Notes under the pieces: model-generated | Databases searched by the model: none | What the model saw: only the letters and a program-made list of their open reading frames with translations | Told to the model about the DNA's origin: nothing | Shown: piece by piece, positions 1-7,772 of the stretch | How positions within the stretch are numbered: position 1 is the first letter of the stretch | Layout: every line of letters begins with the position of its first letter | Origin: Verrucomicrobiota bacterium | GTDB lineage: Bacteria > Verrucomicrobiota > Verrucomicrobiae > Limisphaerales > UBA11358 | Direction of reading: 5' to 3' | DNA: 18,527 nt | NCBI GenBank assembly: GCA_014860005.1 | Contig: JACZKP010000170.1 | Span: forward strand, 1-18,527 | Translations under genes and position numbers: made by a program

Positions 1-300
1 GTCAACTGGTGCGAACTGACGATCACTGATGGCCAGGGAGCCGTCTCTTACCGCAACTCCTTCATCACCGACTGGAAGATCAGCGCTGGTAACGTCGCCG
101 GGTTGGTGGCCGCCGGGCGGGCGCGCTGGAAGATCGAGAACCAAAGCAACAACGCTGGGAATTGGTCCCTACGCGCTTCAAAAAAGCTAAGGCCGGAAGA
201 GCCGGGAGCAGACACGCCGCACGGGTGTGCGGGCCGCGCATTGCCGTTTACGATCCCGGAACACGGAACAAGCCGCCATCGGCGCTCGCCCGCCCGTTAA
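1..300 (+). pseudogene. Transposase C-terminal remnant (DDE type), broken
   Basis: Frame 1 is open from the first base, so the 5' end lies outside the window. The first ~50 codons read like the C-terminal part of a DDE transposase: a WCELTITDGQG strand, then YRNSFITDW, then GRARWKIENQSNN, the conserved RWKxEN block that carries the last acidic residue. In intact relatives this block is followed by a segment like LKTKGYxxEHNFGHG. Here it stops abruptly after about base 153, and the remaining codons to the stop at 300 (ending in RHRRSPAR) are arginine- and proline-rich with no resemblance to a transposase. I infer truncation by a later insertion or deletion, with 154-300 as fortuitous read-through. 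The family assignment (ISNCY/IS4-like) is from memory of the motif and is uncertain; that it is transposase-derived is more secure. Confidence 0.6.
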
Positions 301-358
301 AACTCGCAGACCTTCCCAAACCTCACCGTTCCGCTCTGCCAAAATGTGAACTGCTGGG

Positions 359-404
359 GATTTGCTCAAAAATGAACCTCCGTGAGCAAATCGTTGAGCA
401 AATC
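359..404. repeat. Three copies of TGAGCAAATC (one inverted, two direct)
   Basis: The 10-mer TGAGCAAATC occurs at 383-392 and 395-404, two bases apart. Its exact reverse complement lies at 359-368, so the block can form a 10-bp stem with a 14-base loop using either right-hand copy. It sits just downstream of the transposase remnant. It could be the end of a decayed element or a protein-binding site; no gene function is visible. Confidence 0.6.
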
Positions 405-631
405 ACGGCCTAACGGGACTGGGAACGTGTTCTTCCTGCAACATGAACCACGGCCACCGAAAGTCTTGACCGGTTCGTGTGCGACGGATTGCGTGGCCTG
501 TGGTGATCTGCTGCCTGCCCTTTGGGGCGAAGCTGCTTGAGCGTCCGGCGCTTCATGTTGCCTGTTGGCCGACTCGCCGGTCAGAGCGAATGGAACGCCT
601 TGAGAAATGAATCCTTGTGCTGCTGGAACTT
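405..631. other. Gene-free spacer between transposase remnant and endonuclease-like gene
   Basis: No open frame here shows protein-like composition or a recognised motif. Together with 301-404 it makes about 330 bases without a supportable gene. It lies downstream (3') of the minus-strand endonuclease-like gene, and I see no clear terminator hairpin with a T-run. It is probably decayed flank of the neighbouring mobile elements. Confidence 0.5.
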
Positions 632-976
632 CTATCCACCCGCAGCATCGAGTTTCTTCCGATTCGTTTTGAAGGCCGGGATGATGTGTCCCAGGTTTGA
701 GTTCTTGGCGAAATACACGACGAACTGTACGTTACTACCCTCCCACCGGTTCTCGATTTCCGTGTGTTCATCCTGGGCTTCGATGGACTTGATTTGGATT
801 CGGTGGTAATTGGGGCCATCGGAGACGAGCAAGTCGGTTTTATGCCCGTGATCAAGCAGTGGCAAAAATACCTGCCAGCCGTCCTGCAAAAACCAGGTGG
901 CACACAGACTTTCATAGGAGCAATTCCTCATGGCTTTGGCTACGCCATCGGTCGTGGGAGTTTTTCGCACGGGCAT
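632..976 (-). CDS. Small PD-(D/E)XK endonuclease-like protein (PDDEXK_5 / group I intron endonuclease-like)
   Basis: This 114-residue minus-strand protein has the layout of the small PD-(D/E)XK nucleases related to group I intron-associated endonucleases (PF11645-like). A first helix holds a glutamate (Glu22 in YESLCATWFLQDGW), a strand reads QVFLPL, then Asp48 in KTDLLV, then the Q-x-K core (Gln61, Lys63 in HRIQIKS), and late strands VQFVVYFA and HIIPAF. The E-D-QxK set needed for metal-dependent cleavage is therefore present. Length and domain are complete for a stand-alone single-domain protein. The ATG at 976 was chosen because it precedes the first helix by ~20 residues; Met16 is an alternative and no good Shine-Dalgarno is seen for either. 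It starts 22 bases after the end of the metallopeptidase-like pseudogene on the same strand. Substrate is unknown; it may be a stranded homing or restriction-type nuclease. Confidence 0.6.
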   Translation of the reverse strand: MPVRKTPTTDGVAKAMRNCSYESLCATWFLQDGWQVFLPLLDHGHKTDLLVSDGPNYHRIQIKSIEAQDEHTEIENRWEGSNVQFVVYFAKNSNLGHIIPAFKTNRKKLDAAGG

Positions 977-997
977 GGTGTTTGAATGGTTGGTGGT

Positions 998-1487
998 TTA
1001 GCGAGGGTCGTTGTGAGGGGCGGCGTGCAGCGATGGGCAAATGGTCTCCACGTTGAATGGTTGAGACTCGGACTCGAATTTCTCCTGGAGGCCGTAAGCC
1101 GTCTTCTCCAGTGGACTACACAGCGTTCCAAGCCATCTGCGTAGATCGCCAGAAACCGTTCGGGGCCGAGCAGCCGCCACTGGATGACGTGAACCAACTC
1201 GTGGAAATGCAGGGCCTCAATGTGGGCGTGATCCGCACGAACGAAATACGTGTCCAGATAAGTGATCCCGCCAGCGCCCATGCGCTCGAAGTCGCTGAAC
1301 CGGTCGAGGCCCATCGTTGATAGCGGCGGCACGGGCACCTTGGGAACGACCACGACCTTTTCCTTGGTCAGAATGTCCTGGCTGTAATACTGCGGCAGGC
1401 GGCTGAGGCTGAACGAAGCCACAGGTCGTGCGGCTGAATCCAGTCAGCGACCAGCGGATAAATCGCTCGAAACTCTTGTTCTGTCAT
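998..1487 (-). pseudogene. HExxH zinc-metallopeptidase-like protein, frameshifted
   Basis: Three reading-frame pieces on the minus strand join into one plausible protein of ~160 residues. The start (ATG at 1487) reads MTEQEFRAIYPLVADWIQ. Near 1425-1436 the frame changes to ARPVASFSLSRLPQYYSQD, continuing through RFSDFERMGAGGITYLDTYF to the zinc motif HELVH (1189-1203) in HFHELVHVIQWRLLGPERF. Near 1111-1127 the frame changes again to SPLEKTAYGLQEKFESESQ, whose glutamate is a plausible third zinc ligand, ending at the stop at 998-1000. Neither single frame gives a sensible full protein: the middle frame runs into an arginine/serine-rich tail after the zinc site. I infer two indels, making this a pseudogene unless they are sequencing errors. 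The protein family is not one I can name beyond the HExxH class. Confidence 0.55.
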
Positions 1488-1635
1488 TAGTATCGCCCTG
1501 TTGGTATGTAAGCGCATCCCCACGGACAATCACATTCTGCATCCTAACGGCGGGCAATGGCAACCTGTGAAAACTGCAAAAGCCGAATTTTGAGTCTTGC
1601 GCGTTTTGTTCGTCGCCAGCTCTTTGATGGCCGCC

Positions 1636-2802
1636 TCAACATGCTCCTCGGTCGGCAGACTGACGCGCGCCATGCGCAATGAGTCGCATATAAAACTCTT
1701 TCCGGGCCATGTCGGGCGAGCGACTGCGCAGGCTTTCCAGGTGCAGTGTGGTTTTGAGGTCGTCCAGACACATTTCCAAACGCCACCGGCGCAAGTAGGC
1801 CTGAAGAATTTCCTCAGCCGGATATGCTTCGGGATCAAGCAAGGTGGTGATGACCATGACTTGGCGAACCCGGAAGCCCTTTTGATAAAGGGCGCCTTTG
1901 ACCGCGCGCAGGGTCAAGGTGGCCGGCAGCGCCTGCCATTTCTCGAGAGTCATCCAGGGCGAAGCGCCGGGGCCTTTTTCCCATTGAACCAGCCAATCGT
2001 TGCGACCCAGGCGCTTGATTCGTCGCCGGCCATCGATTCGACGAGTGGTCCGGCCGATGAAATCGACGTCCAAAGTGTGCCGCAGCAGAGCGACAAGCGG
2101 ATAGGCACCGAAGCCACGGTCCCCGATGAATATATCTCCTTTGGCCAACTGGCTGAACAGTTGCGACAAGAGCGAGAGTTCCGAAACGGCCAGACTGCCT
2201 TGAGCCGCCTCCAGGATAGCCCCGCTCAACAGACTAAAGAAGACGACCAAACGCAACATGGGAAAACTCGGCTGGCCGGGCTGGCATTGGAGGGGAGGAT
2301 AAGCCGCCCGATTTTTCCTGGTGTCGGCTAAAAGCGTGAGCGCCGAACCGTCCGCGACCTTGACCGGACGACCTTTCAAGAAACTCACCGCGGAGACCAG
2401 TCGGTTGGCAAACGTGGCGGTGGCGGCCAAGGCCTTGGGAAATTGAGCCAAGGGCAGGCGCGCCTTGGCACGGCAATAGGCGCCGTCTTCCTCAGAGATT
2501 TGAGGTCCGCTTTCCAAGCCAAAAAGGGCCTGAAGCTGACGCACCACTTCGCGGCAGGAAGCTTCTGGATTGAGATTTTGCCAGAGCGAACACCAGAACG
2601 TGCGCCAGCGCGTGTAGTGGCGATCCCGGCTGTTGGCCTTGGCGGAAGCTTTTGGAAAGAGATCTTCGGGCAGCCATCGAGCGAAGCAGTTTTCCAACTG
2701 GCAGAGGGTGTGGGCGCGCACGCGCTCGACGGTTTGGGCGGTGCGGGCACCCATGGGCGAGAGACGGTGAATCCAGGGGCCAAAGAAGGGAGTGTGATTC
2801 AT
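1636..2802 (-). CDS. IS4-family transposase, C-terminally truncated
   Basis: A 388-residue DDE transposase. The catalytic triad is visible: Asp151 in KVADGSALTL, Asp228 in IFIGDRGFGAY, and Glu343 inside a perfect IS4 signature Y336-x2-R339-x3-E343-x6-K350 (YLRRWRLEMCLDDLK). The N-terminal ~130 residues look like the usual helical DNA-binding part (REVVRQLQALFGLES). After YMRLIAH (residues 371-377) the expected continuation, typically HN followed by a tail of 60-90 residues, is missing; it is replaced by GARQSADRGAC and a stop. The 3' end is therefore probably deleted or frameshifted near 1670, which may leave the enzyme inactive. The ATG at 2802 gives a normal N-terminus. It is divergently arranged with the DUF6788-like ORF at 2838, 35 bases away. 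No convincing terminal inverted repeats or target duplication were found. Confidence 0.85.
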   Translation of the reverse strand: MNHTPFFGPWIHRLSPMGARTAQTVERVRAHTLCQLENCFARWLPEDLFPKASAKANSRDRHYTRWRTFWCSLWQNLNPEASCREVVRQLQALFGLESGPQISEEDGAYCRAKARLPLAQFPKALAATATFANRLVSAVSFLKGRPVKVADGSALTLLADTRKNRAAYPPLQCQPGQPSFPMLRLVVFFSLLSGAILEAAQGSLAVSELSLLSQLFSQLAKGDIFIGDRGFGAYPLVALLRHTLDVDFIGRTTRRIDGRRRIKRLGRNDWLVQWEKGPGASPWMTLEKWQALPATLTLRAVKGALYQKGFRVRQVMVITTLLDPEAYPAEEILQAYLRRWRLEMCLDDLKTTLHLESLRSRSPDMARKEFYMRLIAHGARQSADRGAC

Positions 2803-2837
2803 TTAAATCGGATTGACAGCCTTGCTAGAGTTTTTGC

Positions 2838-3362
2838 ATGACGTCAGAAAAACACAACAGGACGCTGGCCCAATACGAACAAGCGTATGCCCGCCTGCGC
2901 GCACAGATGGCCACGACCGGATGGATCAGTGAGGGATCCGTGCAGAACCGAGGGCCGGGTGCTGGGGGCCCGTGTTACCAATGGACGCGTAAAGTCAAAG
3001 GCAAGACGGTGAGCGTCGCCCTATCCAAGGAGCAGTTTGAGTGGCTTCATGCGGCCATCCTTCAGTGGCGCCAACTACAGGATACTCTCAGAGAAATGCA
3101 ACGCCTTAGCAGGCGTGTCCTTTTCGAGACCGTGCCTCATCCGCCTCGCCGCAAGAAACTGGGGAAAAAGGCCCTTGACGGACGCAAGCAGCCAATTCGA
3201 GGCCTGTGGATACGCAATGGGAACTATTACGCCCGGCTCAACTTCACCGATCCGGCAACCGGTACTCGGGAAACCCGGCGCGTCCAGCATGGGGCTACGC
3301 TCCATGCTGGCCCTGCACCTGCCTGGCGGACCGTATTACCCCGTCAACACCGTGCTGCCTAA
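2838..3362 (+). pseudogene. Chimeric ORF: DUF6788-like protein fused to tyrosine-recombinase N-terminal fragment
   Basis: The first ~110 codons resemble the small mobile-element-associated DUF6788 family: a helix LAQYEQAYARLRAQM, a GWISEGSVQNR strand, the YQWTRKVKGKTVSVALS hairpin, then a long helix EWLHAAILQWRQLQDTLREM. From about residue 115 the text changes character. GRKQPIRGLWIRNGNYYARL followed by NFTDPATGTRETRRV looks like the N-terminal arm-binding region of a phage-type tyrosine integrase. After TRRV (about 3285) integrase similarity is lost at a 9-bp stem-loop, and the ORF ends in unrelated HAGPAPAWRT-type sequence. I infer that a deletion joined the 3' end of one gene to the 5' end of the next, and that the integrase core and catalytic residues are gone. 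ATG 2838 is the first start and fits the N-terminus. The DUF6788 name is from memory and should be checked. Confidence 0.5.
3284..3310. repeat. Perfect 9-bp stem-loop at the integrase break point
   Basis: CCAGCATGG (3284-3292) is followed, after a 9-base loop, by its exact complement CCATGCTGG (3302-3310). Integrase similarity of the overlapping ORF ends at this point, so the stem-loop may mark a recombination or deletion junction. There is no following T-run, so it is not a typical intrinsic terminator. Confidence 0.55.
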
Positions 3363-3401
3363 ACTTGAGGCCCGACGCGCAGCTTACTGATCCCATGAAA
3401 T

Positions 3402-3705
3402 CTACACTCCCGGACTGGTCGGCCCTTGGAACTTCCTCGTCACCTCCGCAGGATAATACTCATCCAGGTCTTGCAGCAATCCGACGAGCGCGACGCTGCG
3501 CTGCCGCCGTTCCACCCGTGCCGTCACCTGCCCCTCCTGCAAATTCCAAGCCGCCAGAAGCGAGGCCGTGCCCGGGCGATTATTCTCGCAGTCGTGCCGC
3601 ACTTTGGATGTCTTCCCGGCACCGGCGGCAAATCAGGATTGGTCGTCGCCAAAGCTTGCACGCGTGAGCGGTCAAGCGTAAAAAGGCCTTCCGTAAGTTC
3701 CGCCT
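3402..3705 (-). pseudogene. IS630-like transposase internal fragment, frameshifted
   Basis: Read on the minus strand, one frame gives EGLFTLDRSRVQALATT then NPDLPPVPGRHPKCG. This matches the pattern of IS630-type transposases (VQAL-T-PDLPPVPGKHP). About base 3600 the similarity jumps to a second frame: RPGTASLLAAWNLQEGQVTA, then RVERRQRSVALVGLLQDLDE and YYPAEVT. This corresponds to the following strand-helix region (HGT-SLLAA-DL--G-V-A-V--RHRS-EF---L--LD-YYP). The fragment ends at a stop (3402-3404) before the catalytic DNHSAH-like segment, and the N-terminal helix-turn-helix is absent upstream. So both ends are missing and one frameshift lies inside. The family call rests on remembered motif similarity, not on a search. 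Confidence 0.6.
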
Positions 3706-3922
3706 CTGGCCGCCGCCGCGGTAACTGCCGGGCGCGGCCGCTGATTCCGCGCACCGGCACCGCAGGCTTTACGCCCGGACATTCTCACGTACCATCGGCA
3801 CCAGCTTGAATTCCAAAAGCCTGTTTGAAAGCCCGCGAGCTGGCAGCCGTCACGGTAACGAGGCGGATTGTGAGAATGGAATTCCGCATGCACCTTCCCC
3901 CTCCCCGCCTGGCGGCTGCACA
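3706..3922. other. Spacer upstream of the sensor kinase
   Basis: No supportable gene. The sequence contains a perfect 9-bp inverted repeat, CATTCTCAC at 3780-3788 and GTGAGAATG at 3870-3878, with 81 bases between the arms. This could be a looped operator or chance. The frame of the kinase is open back to 3806, but the residues encoded there are low in hydrophobic and protein-like content. No clear -35/-10 pair was found. Confidence 0.4.
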
Positions 3923-6900
3923 TTGTCATTTCGTCGGCGGCAGGCTATTGGCTTCGTGGTCTTCCTGGGGCTTGCCGGTCTGGTCGCGCTGCGCGGTGAA
4001 GCGGAAACCGGTGTGGCCTCGGCCGAAGGCGCAATTCGCAGTTGGAGTGTGGCCGAAGGTTTGCCGGCGGATTCAGTCACGGCGATCATTCAAACGCGCG
4101 ACGGCTATCTGTGGGTCGGCACCAGTGCCGGGTTGGTCCGCTTTGACGGGGTGCGCTTCACGGCGTTTCCCTTGCCGGGCGTGGGCGAAAACACCGCTGT
4201 TCGCGTGACCGCCCTGTGTGAGGATGCTGCCGGAAGTTTGTGGGTGGGCACGCAGCAGGAGGGTTTGTTTCGGCGCGAGGCGGCCTGGTCGCGGCAATTT
4301 TCCCGCCACGACGGATTGCACGAAGACGGCGTCACCAGTCTGGCCGCCGACGCTGCGGGCAATCTCTGGATCGGCACGCGCTCCGGGCTGAATCGCTGGG
4401 ATGGACACGCTTTCACTTCGTTCACTAGTCGTGATGGCTTGGCCGATCAAAACATCTCCGGGGTTCACGTTGCGCGGTCGGGCGCCGTGTGGATTACCAC
4501 GCGCAGCGGGATGTATCGCTTTCTTGAGGGCCGGCTTCAGCCATACGAATTCCAGACGGACAGCCAGGGACGCCGACCGGAGTTTCTCGGCGCTTACGAG
4601 GATCGGCGGGGAAATCTCTGGGCGTTCGGCGACACGTACCTCATCAATCTCGCGGAAGGCAAACGCTTCAATTATTTCCGCGGCGCAGAAGCCGCCGCTG
4701 TCCGAATCTGGAGTTTGTGCGAGGGGCGCGATGGCCGGTTATGGATCGGCACCAGCGGGCGCGGGTTGTTCTGTTTCGACGACAACAAATTTCAACCGGT
4801 CACGCTGAGTGAATTGCGCTGGCCGTACGACGTACGGGTAATTTACGAGGATCGCGAGGGCAACCTGTGGCTGGGCACTTCGGGCGGCGGATTGATTCAA
4901 TTGCGTCCGCAAACCATTCACACGGTTCGGGCGGAACAGGGTTTGCCGCCCGGCGCGGCGACGTGCTTCGCGGTGGATGCCAGTGGCCGGGTGTACGTCG
5001 CACCCGCCACGGGCGGCGTGTTCGTGGGGGAAGCCGGTCGCTTCGAGCGATTCAATCCCGGCGGGGGTTTTGAACTGCAAAGTGTCGTCACGACGCTATG
5101 GGCCGGCCCGGATGACACGCTTTGGATCGGCACGCTGGGTGACGGGCTTTACGGGGTGCGTCAGGGGCGCGCGATGCACCTCACCACCGCCCACGGGCTG
5201 GGCGACAACACCGTGCTGACGGTTTGCACCACCACCAACGGAAATGTGTGGCTCGGCACCCGTGCCGGCACCGTGCATCAGTTCACCGACACGGCGCTTC
5301 ATAATTACGATCGGGAACACGGTCTGCCCGGCTCGCCCATCACGGCGCTGCTCCCCGCGTGGGATGGCGGACTCTGGCTCGGCACGCAGGATGGATTGCT
5401 GTTGCGCGGCGAGGCGGAGCGTTTCGAAGTCGTGCCGATGGACTGGCCCGTCGCCCATCGCCCGATCCTGAGTCTGCATGAAAGTGGTCGCGCGAGCCTG
5501 TGGGTTGGAAGCGATGGCGCGGGCGTGGCGTGCCGGTTGGGTCAGCGGTGGCGAGTATGGAACGGACTCAGCGGCCTGCCGCACGACGTTGTGGCCGGGG
5601 TGTCGGAGGATTCGGACGGCAATATCTGGCTTGCCACCGGCGCGGGGATTTCTCGCGTGGTGCGAACCGCCATTCGCGAGGCGATGGTGACGGACATTCC
5701 GCTGCCGGCGCGGCGGGCGTTGGACAGCAAACTGGCGTTCGGCCCGCTGCCCACCTTCGGCTGGCCGCGCGTCGTGCGCTCGCCGGACGGCAAGCTCTGG
5801 TTCGCCACGCCGCAAGGGGTGCTGACACTCAATCCGCGCGGGGCGGCATCCGAGGCCGCGCCACTGCCGGTGCATGTGGAAACAGTCTCCGTGAACGGGC
5901 AACCGCTGTCCGCCTTGCCGCGCGCTTCAGGAGTGGACAAACTGCCGGTACGGTTGCCGTTGGAACTGCGAGTGTTGGACATCGAATTCACCGCGTTGAG
6001 CCTTGCGGCGCCGGAGGAACTCAGCTTCCGGCACAAACTGGAGGGTTTCGACTCGGATTGGGTGGAGGCCGGCCCGGAACGTCGCGTGCATTACAGCCGG
6101 TTGCCGTACGGGCAATATCAATTCCGCGTCGCCGCCCGCAAAGCCGACGGCGTCTGGACCGAAGCCGCCGCGCCGTTTGCGTTCATTGTGCCGACGCCGT
6201 TGTATCTCACCTCGTGGGCAATCGGGTTGTACGTCGTGCTCGTGGCCGGGTTGATGGTGGGAGCGATCCGGGTGGTGTCGCATCGCCGATTCCGGCACGC
6301 TCTGGCGCGGCTGGAGCAGCAGCAATCCTTGGAGCGCGAGCGCATGCGCATTGCGCAGGACATGCACGACGAGATTGGCTCGAAGCTGTCCAAGATTTCG
6401 TTCGTGAGCGAGCATTTGAAGGTGGACGTGGCGCCCAGCGGTCCGTTGGCGGACAAGATCGAGTCCATTGCCAGCACCTCGCGCGAACTGCTGCAAACCC
6501 TCGATGAGATCGTGTGGGCCGTGAATCCGCGCAACGATAATCTGGAGCAGCTTGCCGATTACCTGGGTCAGTACGCGCTCGAGTATTTTCAAAGCACGAG
6601 CGTGGAGTGCGAACTGCGCCTGCCGCGCAAACTGCCGCATCATCCTTTGTCCGCCGAATTGCGGCACAATCTGTTCCTGACGTTCGAGGAGGCGTTGAAC
6701 AACGTGCTCAAACATTCCGGCGCGTCGAAGGTAAAAGTGGAGATGACCCTGGCGCCGGCGCGGTTCGAGATCAATCTCACCGACAATGGCCGAGGCTTTG
6801 CCGCGGCGGCGGCGCTGAATCCCCCGGTGCCCGGCCCGCGCGGACAGCGCGTCGGCAACGGCCTGTTGAACATGCGCCAGCGCCTCGCAGCCATTGGCGG

Positions 6901-6988
6901 GCGGTGTCTCGTCGAAAGCCGTTCCGGCGAAGGCACGACCGTGCGGTTGCACATTCCGATGAATGGCAATCCCCTTCCTGATTCATGA
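3923..6988 (+). CDS. Propeller-type sensor histidine kinase (Reg_prop, Y_Y_Y, HisKA_3, HATPase)
   Basis: About 1021 residues from the proposed TTG at 3923; the frame is open from 3806 but has no ATG. TTG 3923 puts SFRRRQAIGFVVFLGLAGLV at the N-terminus, a good signal peptide. The periplasmic part has 14 blade motifs of the type DGYLWVGTSAGLVRFDG, fitting two seven-bladed propellers, then a Y_Y_Y domain (LEGFDSDWVEAGPERRVHYS). One transmembrane helix lies at about residues 762-785. The cytoplasmic part has a HisKA_3 helix with phospho-acceptor His815 in AQDMHDEIGSKLS, an N box EEALNN (922-927), a G box DNGRGF (954-959) and GNGLLNMRQRL. This is a one-TM sensor of an outside ligand, by analogy a polysaccharide or its fragments, that phosphorylates the partner regulator. 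The stop overlaps the regulator start (ATGA), so the two are translationally coupled. The exact start is uncertain. Confidence 0.9.
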   Translation: MSFRRRQAIGFVVFLGLAGLVALRGEAETGVASAEGAIRSWSVAEGLPADSVTAIIQTRDGYLWVGTSAGLVRFDGVRFTAFPLPGVGENTAVRVTALCEDAAGSLWVGTQQEGLFRREAAWSRQFSRHDGLHEDGVTSLAADAAGNLWIGTRSGLNRWDGHAFTSFTSRDGLADQNISGVHVARSGAVWITTRSGMYRFLEGRLQPYEFQTDSQGRRPEFLGAYEDRRGNLWAFGDTYLINLAEGKRFNYFRGAEAAAVRIWSLCEGRDGRLWIGTSGRGLFCFDDNKFQPVTLSELRWPYDVRVIYEDREGNLWLGTSGGGLIQLRPQTIHTVRAEQGLPPGAATCFAVDASGRVYVAPATGGVFVGEAGRFERFNPGGGFELQSVVTTLWAGPDDTLWIGTLGDGLYGVRQGRAMHLTTAHGLGDNTVLTVCTTTNGNVWLGTRAGTVHQFTDTALHNYDREHGLPGSPITALLPAWDGGLWLGTQDGLLLRGEAERFEVVPMDWPVAHRPILSLHESGRASLWVGSDGAGVACRLGQRWRVWNGLSGLPHDVVAGVSEDSDGNIWLATGAGISRVVRTAIREAMVTDIPLPARRALDSKLAFGPLPTFGWPRVVRSPDGKLWFATPQGVLTLNPRGAASEAAPLPVHVETVSVNGQPLSALPRASGVDKLPVRLPLELRVLDIEFTALSLAAPEELSFRHKLEGFDSDWVEAGPERRVHYSRLPYGQYQFRVAARKADGVWTEAAAPFAFIVPTPLYLTSWAIGLYVVLVAGLMVGAIRVVSHRRFRHALARLEQQQSLERERMRIAQDMHDEIGSKLSKISFVSEHLKVDVAPSGPLADKIESIASTSRELLQTLDEIVWAVNPRNDNLEQLADYLGQYALEYFQSTSVECELRLPRKLPHHPLSAELRHNLFLTFEEALNNVLKHSGASKVKVEMTLAPARFEINLTDNGRGFAAAAALNPPVPGPRGQRVGNGLLNMRQRLAAIGGRCLVESRSGEGTTVRLHIPMNGNPLPDS

Positions 6989-7617
6989 GCAAGACGATCA
7001 CCGTATCCATCGTGGACGACGAGCCCGATCTGCGCGAACACATCGCGGGTTATCTGACGGCGGCGGGCGGTTTCCGTTGCAAGAGCGCCTACGCCAGCGC
7101 CGAGGAAGCCCTCGCGCATCTGCCCCAGGACCCGCCCGATGTGGTGTTGATGGACGTCAACCTCGGCGGCATGGACGGGATCGAGTGCGTGCGACGATTG
7201 AAGGCGGTCATGCCCGAGGCTCAAGTGCTGATGCTTACAGTATTCGAGGACACGGAAAAAATCTTCCGCGCCCTGGCTGCGGGCGCGAGCGGTTATCTGC
7301 TCAAGCGGTTGTCCCCGAAGAAACTGCTCGAAGCCATCCGTGAAGTGCTCGAGGGCGGTTCGCCGATGTCCGCCCCCATTGCCCGCAAGGTGGTGCAATC
7401 ATTTCAAGGCGCGCCCGCCCACGGTGATGAAACGCTGGATCTCTCCCAGCGCGAACGGGAAGTCCTCAACGGCCTGGCGGAGGGCCTCGCCTACAAACAG
7501 ATTGCCGATCAACTTGGGGTGAGCATTCACACCGTGCGCAATTACATCCGGCGCATCTACGAGAAACTGCACGTGTGCACCCGCACCGAGGCGGTGGCGA
7601 AGTTTCTTCGGAAATGA
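6985..7617 (+). CDS. NarL/FixJ-family response regulator
   Basis: 210 residues with two standard domains. The receiver domain (about 5-120) has the acidic pair Asp11-Asp12 (VDDEPD), phospho-acceptor Asp57 in LMDVN, Thr85 in MLTVF and Lys107 in YLLKR, so all key residues are present. The C-terminal LuxR-type helix-turn-helix (about 150-210) reads LSQREREVLNGLAEGLAYKQ, followed by IADQLGVSIHTVRNYIRRIY. The ATG at 6985 overlaps the kinase stop by four bases, so this is the cognate regulator of the HisKA_3 sensor. It is predicted to bind DNA as a dimer when phosphorylated. The next gene, the GH2 hydrolase, is 155 bases downstream on the same strand and is preceded by the first copy of the 23-bp inverted-repeat motif, a possible but untested target. 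Confidence 0.95.
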   Translation: MSKTITVSIVDDEPDLREHIAGYLTAAGGFRCKSAYASAEEALAHLPQDPPDVVLMDVNLGGMDGIECVRRLKAVMPEAQVLMLTVFEDTEKIFRALAAGASGYLLKRLSPKKLLEAIREVLEGGSPMSAPIARKVVQSFQGAPAHGDETLDLSQREREVLNGLAEGLAYKQIADQLGVSIHTVRNYIRRIYEKLHVCTRTEAVAKFLRK

Positions 7618-7722
7618 AATCATCCCGGAGAAGCTTTGAGGATTTTAACGGCCTGCGTGAAGCGGTGAAACAAACGGATGGCCGAAGGAATCCGCCTGCT
7701 TGCGGCGGCGGCAGCGACGGCG

Positions 7723-7745
7723 GTGGCCACTTCATGCCACATGAC
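7723..7745 (+). repeat. 23-bp inverted-repeat motif, copy 1 (upstream of GH2 gene)
   Basis: GTGGCCACTTCATGCCAC followed by ATGAC, identical at all 23 positions to the copies at 10123 and 15126. Arms GTGGC and GCCAC are inverted around an 8-base centre. It lies 27 bases before the GH2 start codon and 105 bases after the response regulator stop. See the findings for its possible role. Confidence 0.9.
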
Positions 7746-7772
7746 ACACAGCGGTTTCCAGTCACACTCGCA

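Noticed and set aside
2813..2818. TTGACA as a -35 box facing the DUF6788-like ORF
   Set aside because: No acceptable -10 hexamer at 15-19 bases downstream. It might be an outward-facing half promoter of the insertion sequence, but this cannot be shown.
1575..2838. Terminal inverted repeats of the IS4 element (TGCAAAA at 1575-1581 and its complement at 2832-2838)
   Set aside because: Only seven matching bases, no extension inward and no target duplication outside. The right copy overlaps the start of the DUF6788-like ORF. Chance match likely.
5927..6952. 341-codon minus-strand open frame opposite the kinase C-terminal part
   Set aside because: The + strand there encodes complete HisKA_3 and HATPase motifs; the minus frame shows no domain.
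7723..7745. The 23-bp motif as a sigma-54 (-24/-12) promoter
   Set aside because: TGGCC...ATGCC looks similar, but GG and GC are separated by 9 bases, not the usual 10, and the -12 part lacks TTGC. It is not excluded, but not supported enough to annotate.
7575..7772. Upstream extension of the GH2 frame to 7575
   Set aside because: It would overlap the response regulator and translate the 23-bp repeat; the ATG at 7773 directly opens a good signal peptide.
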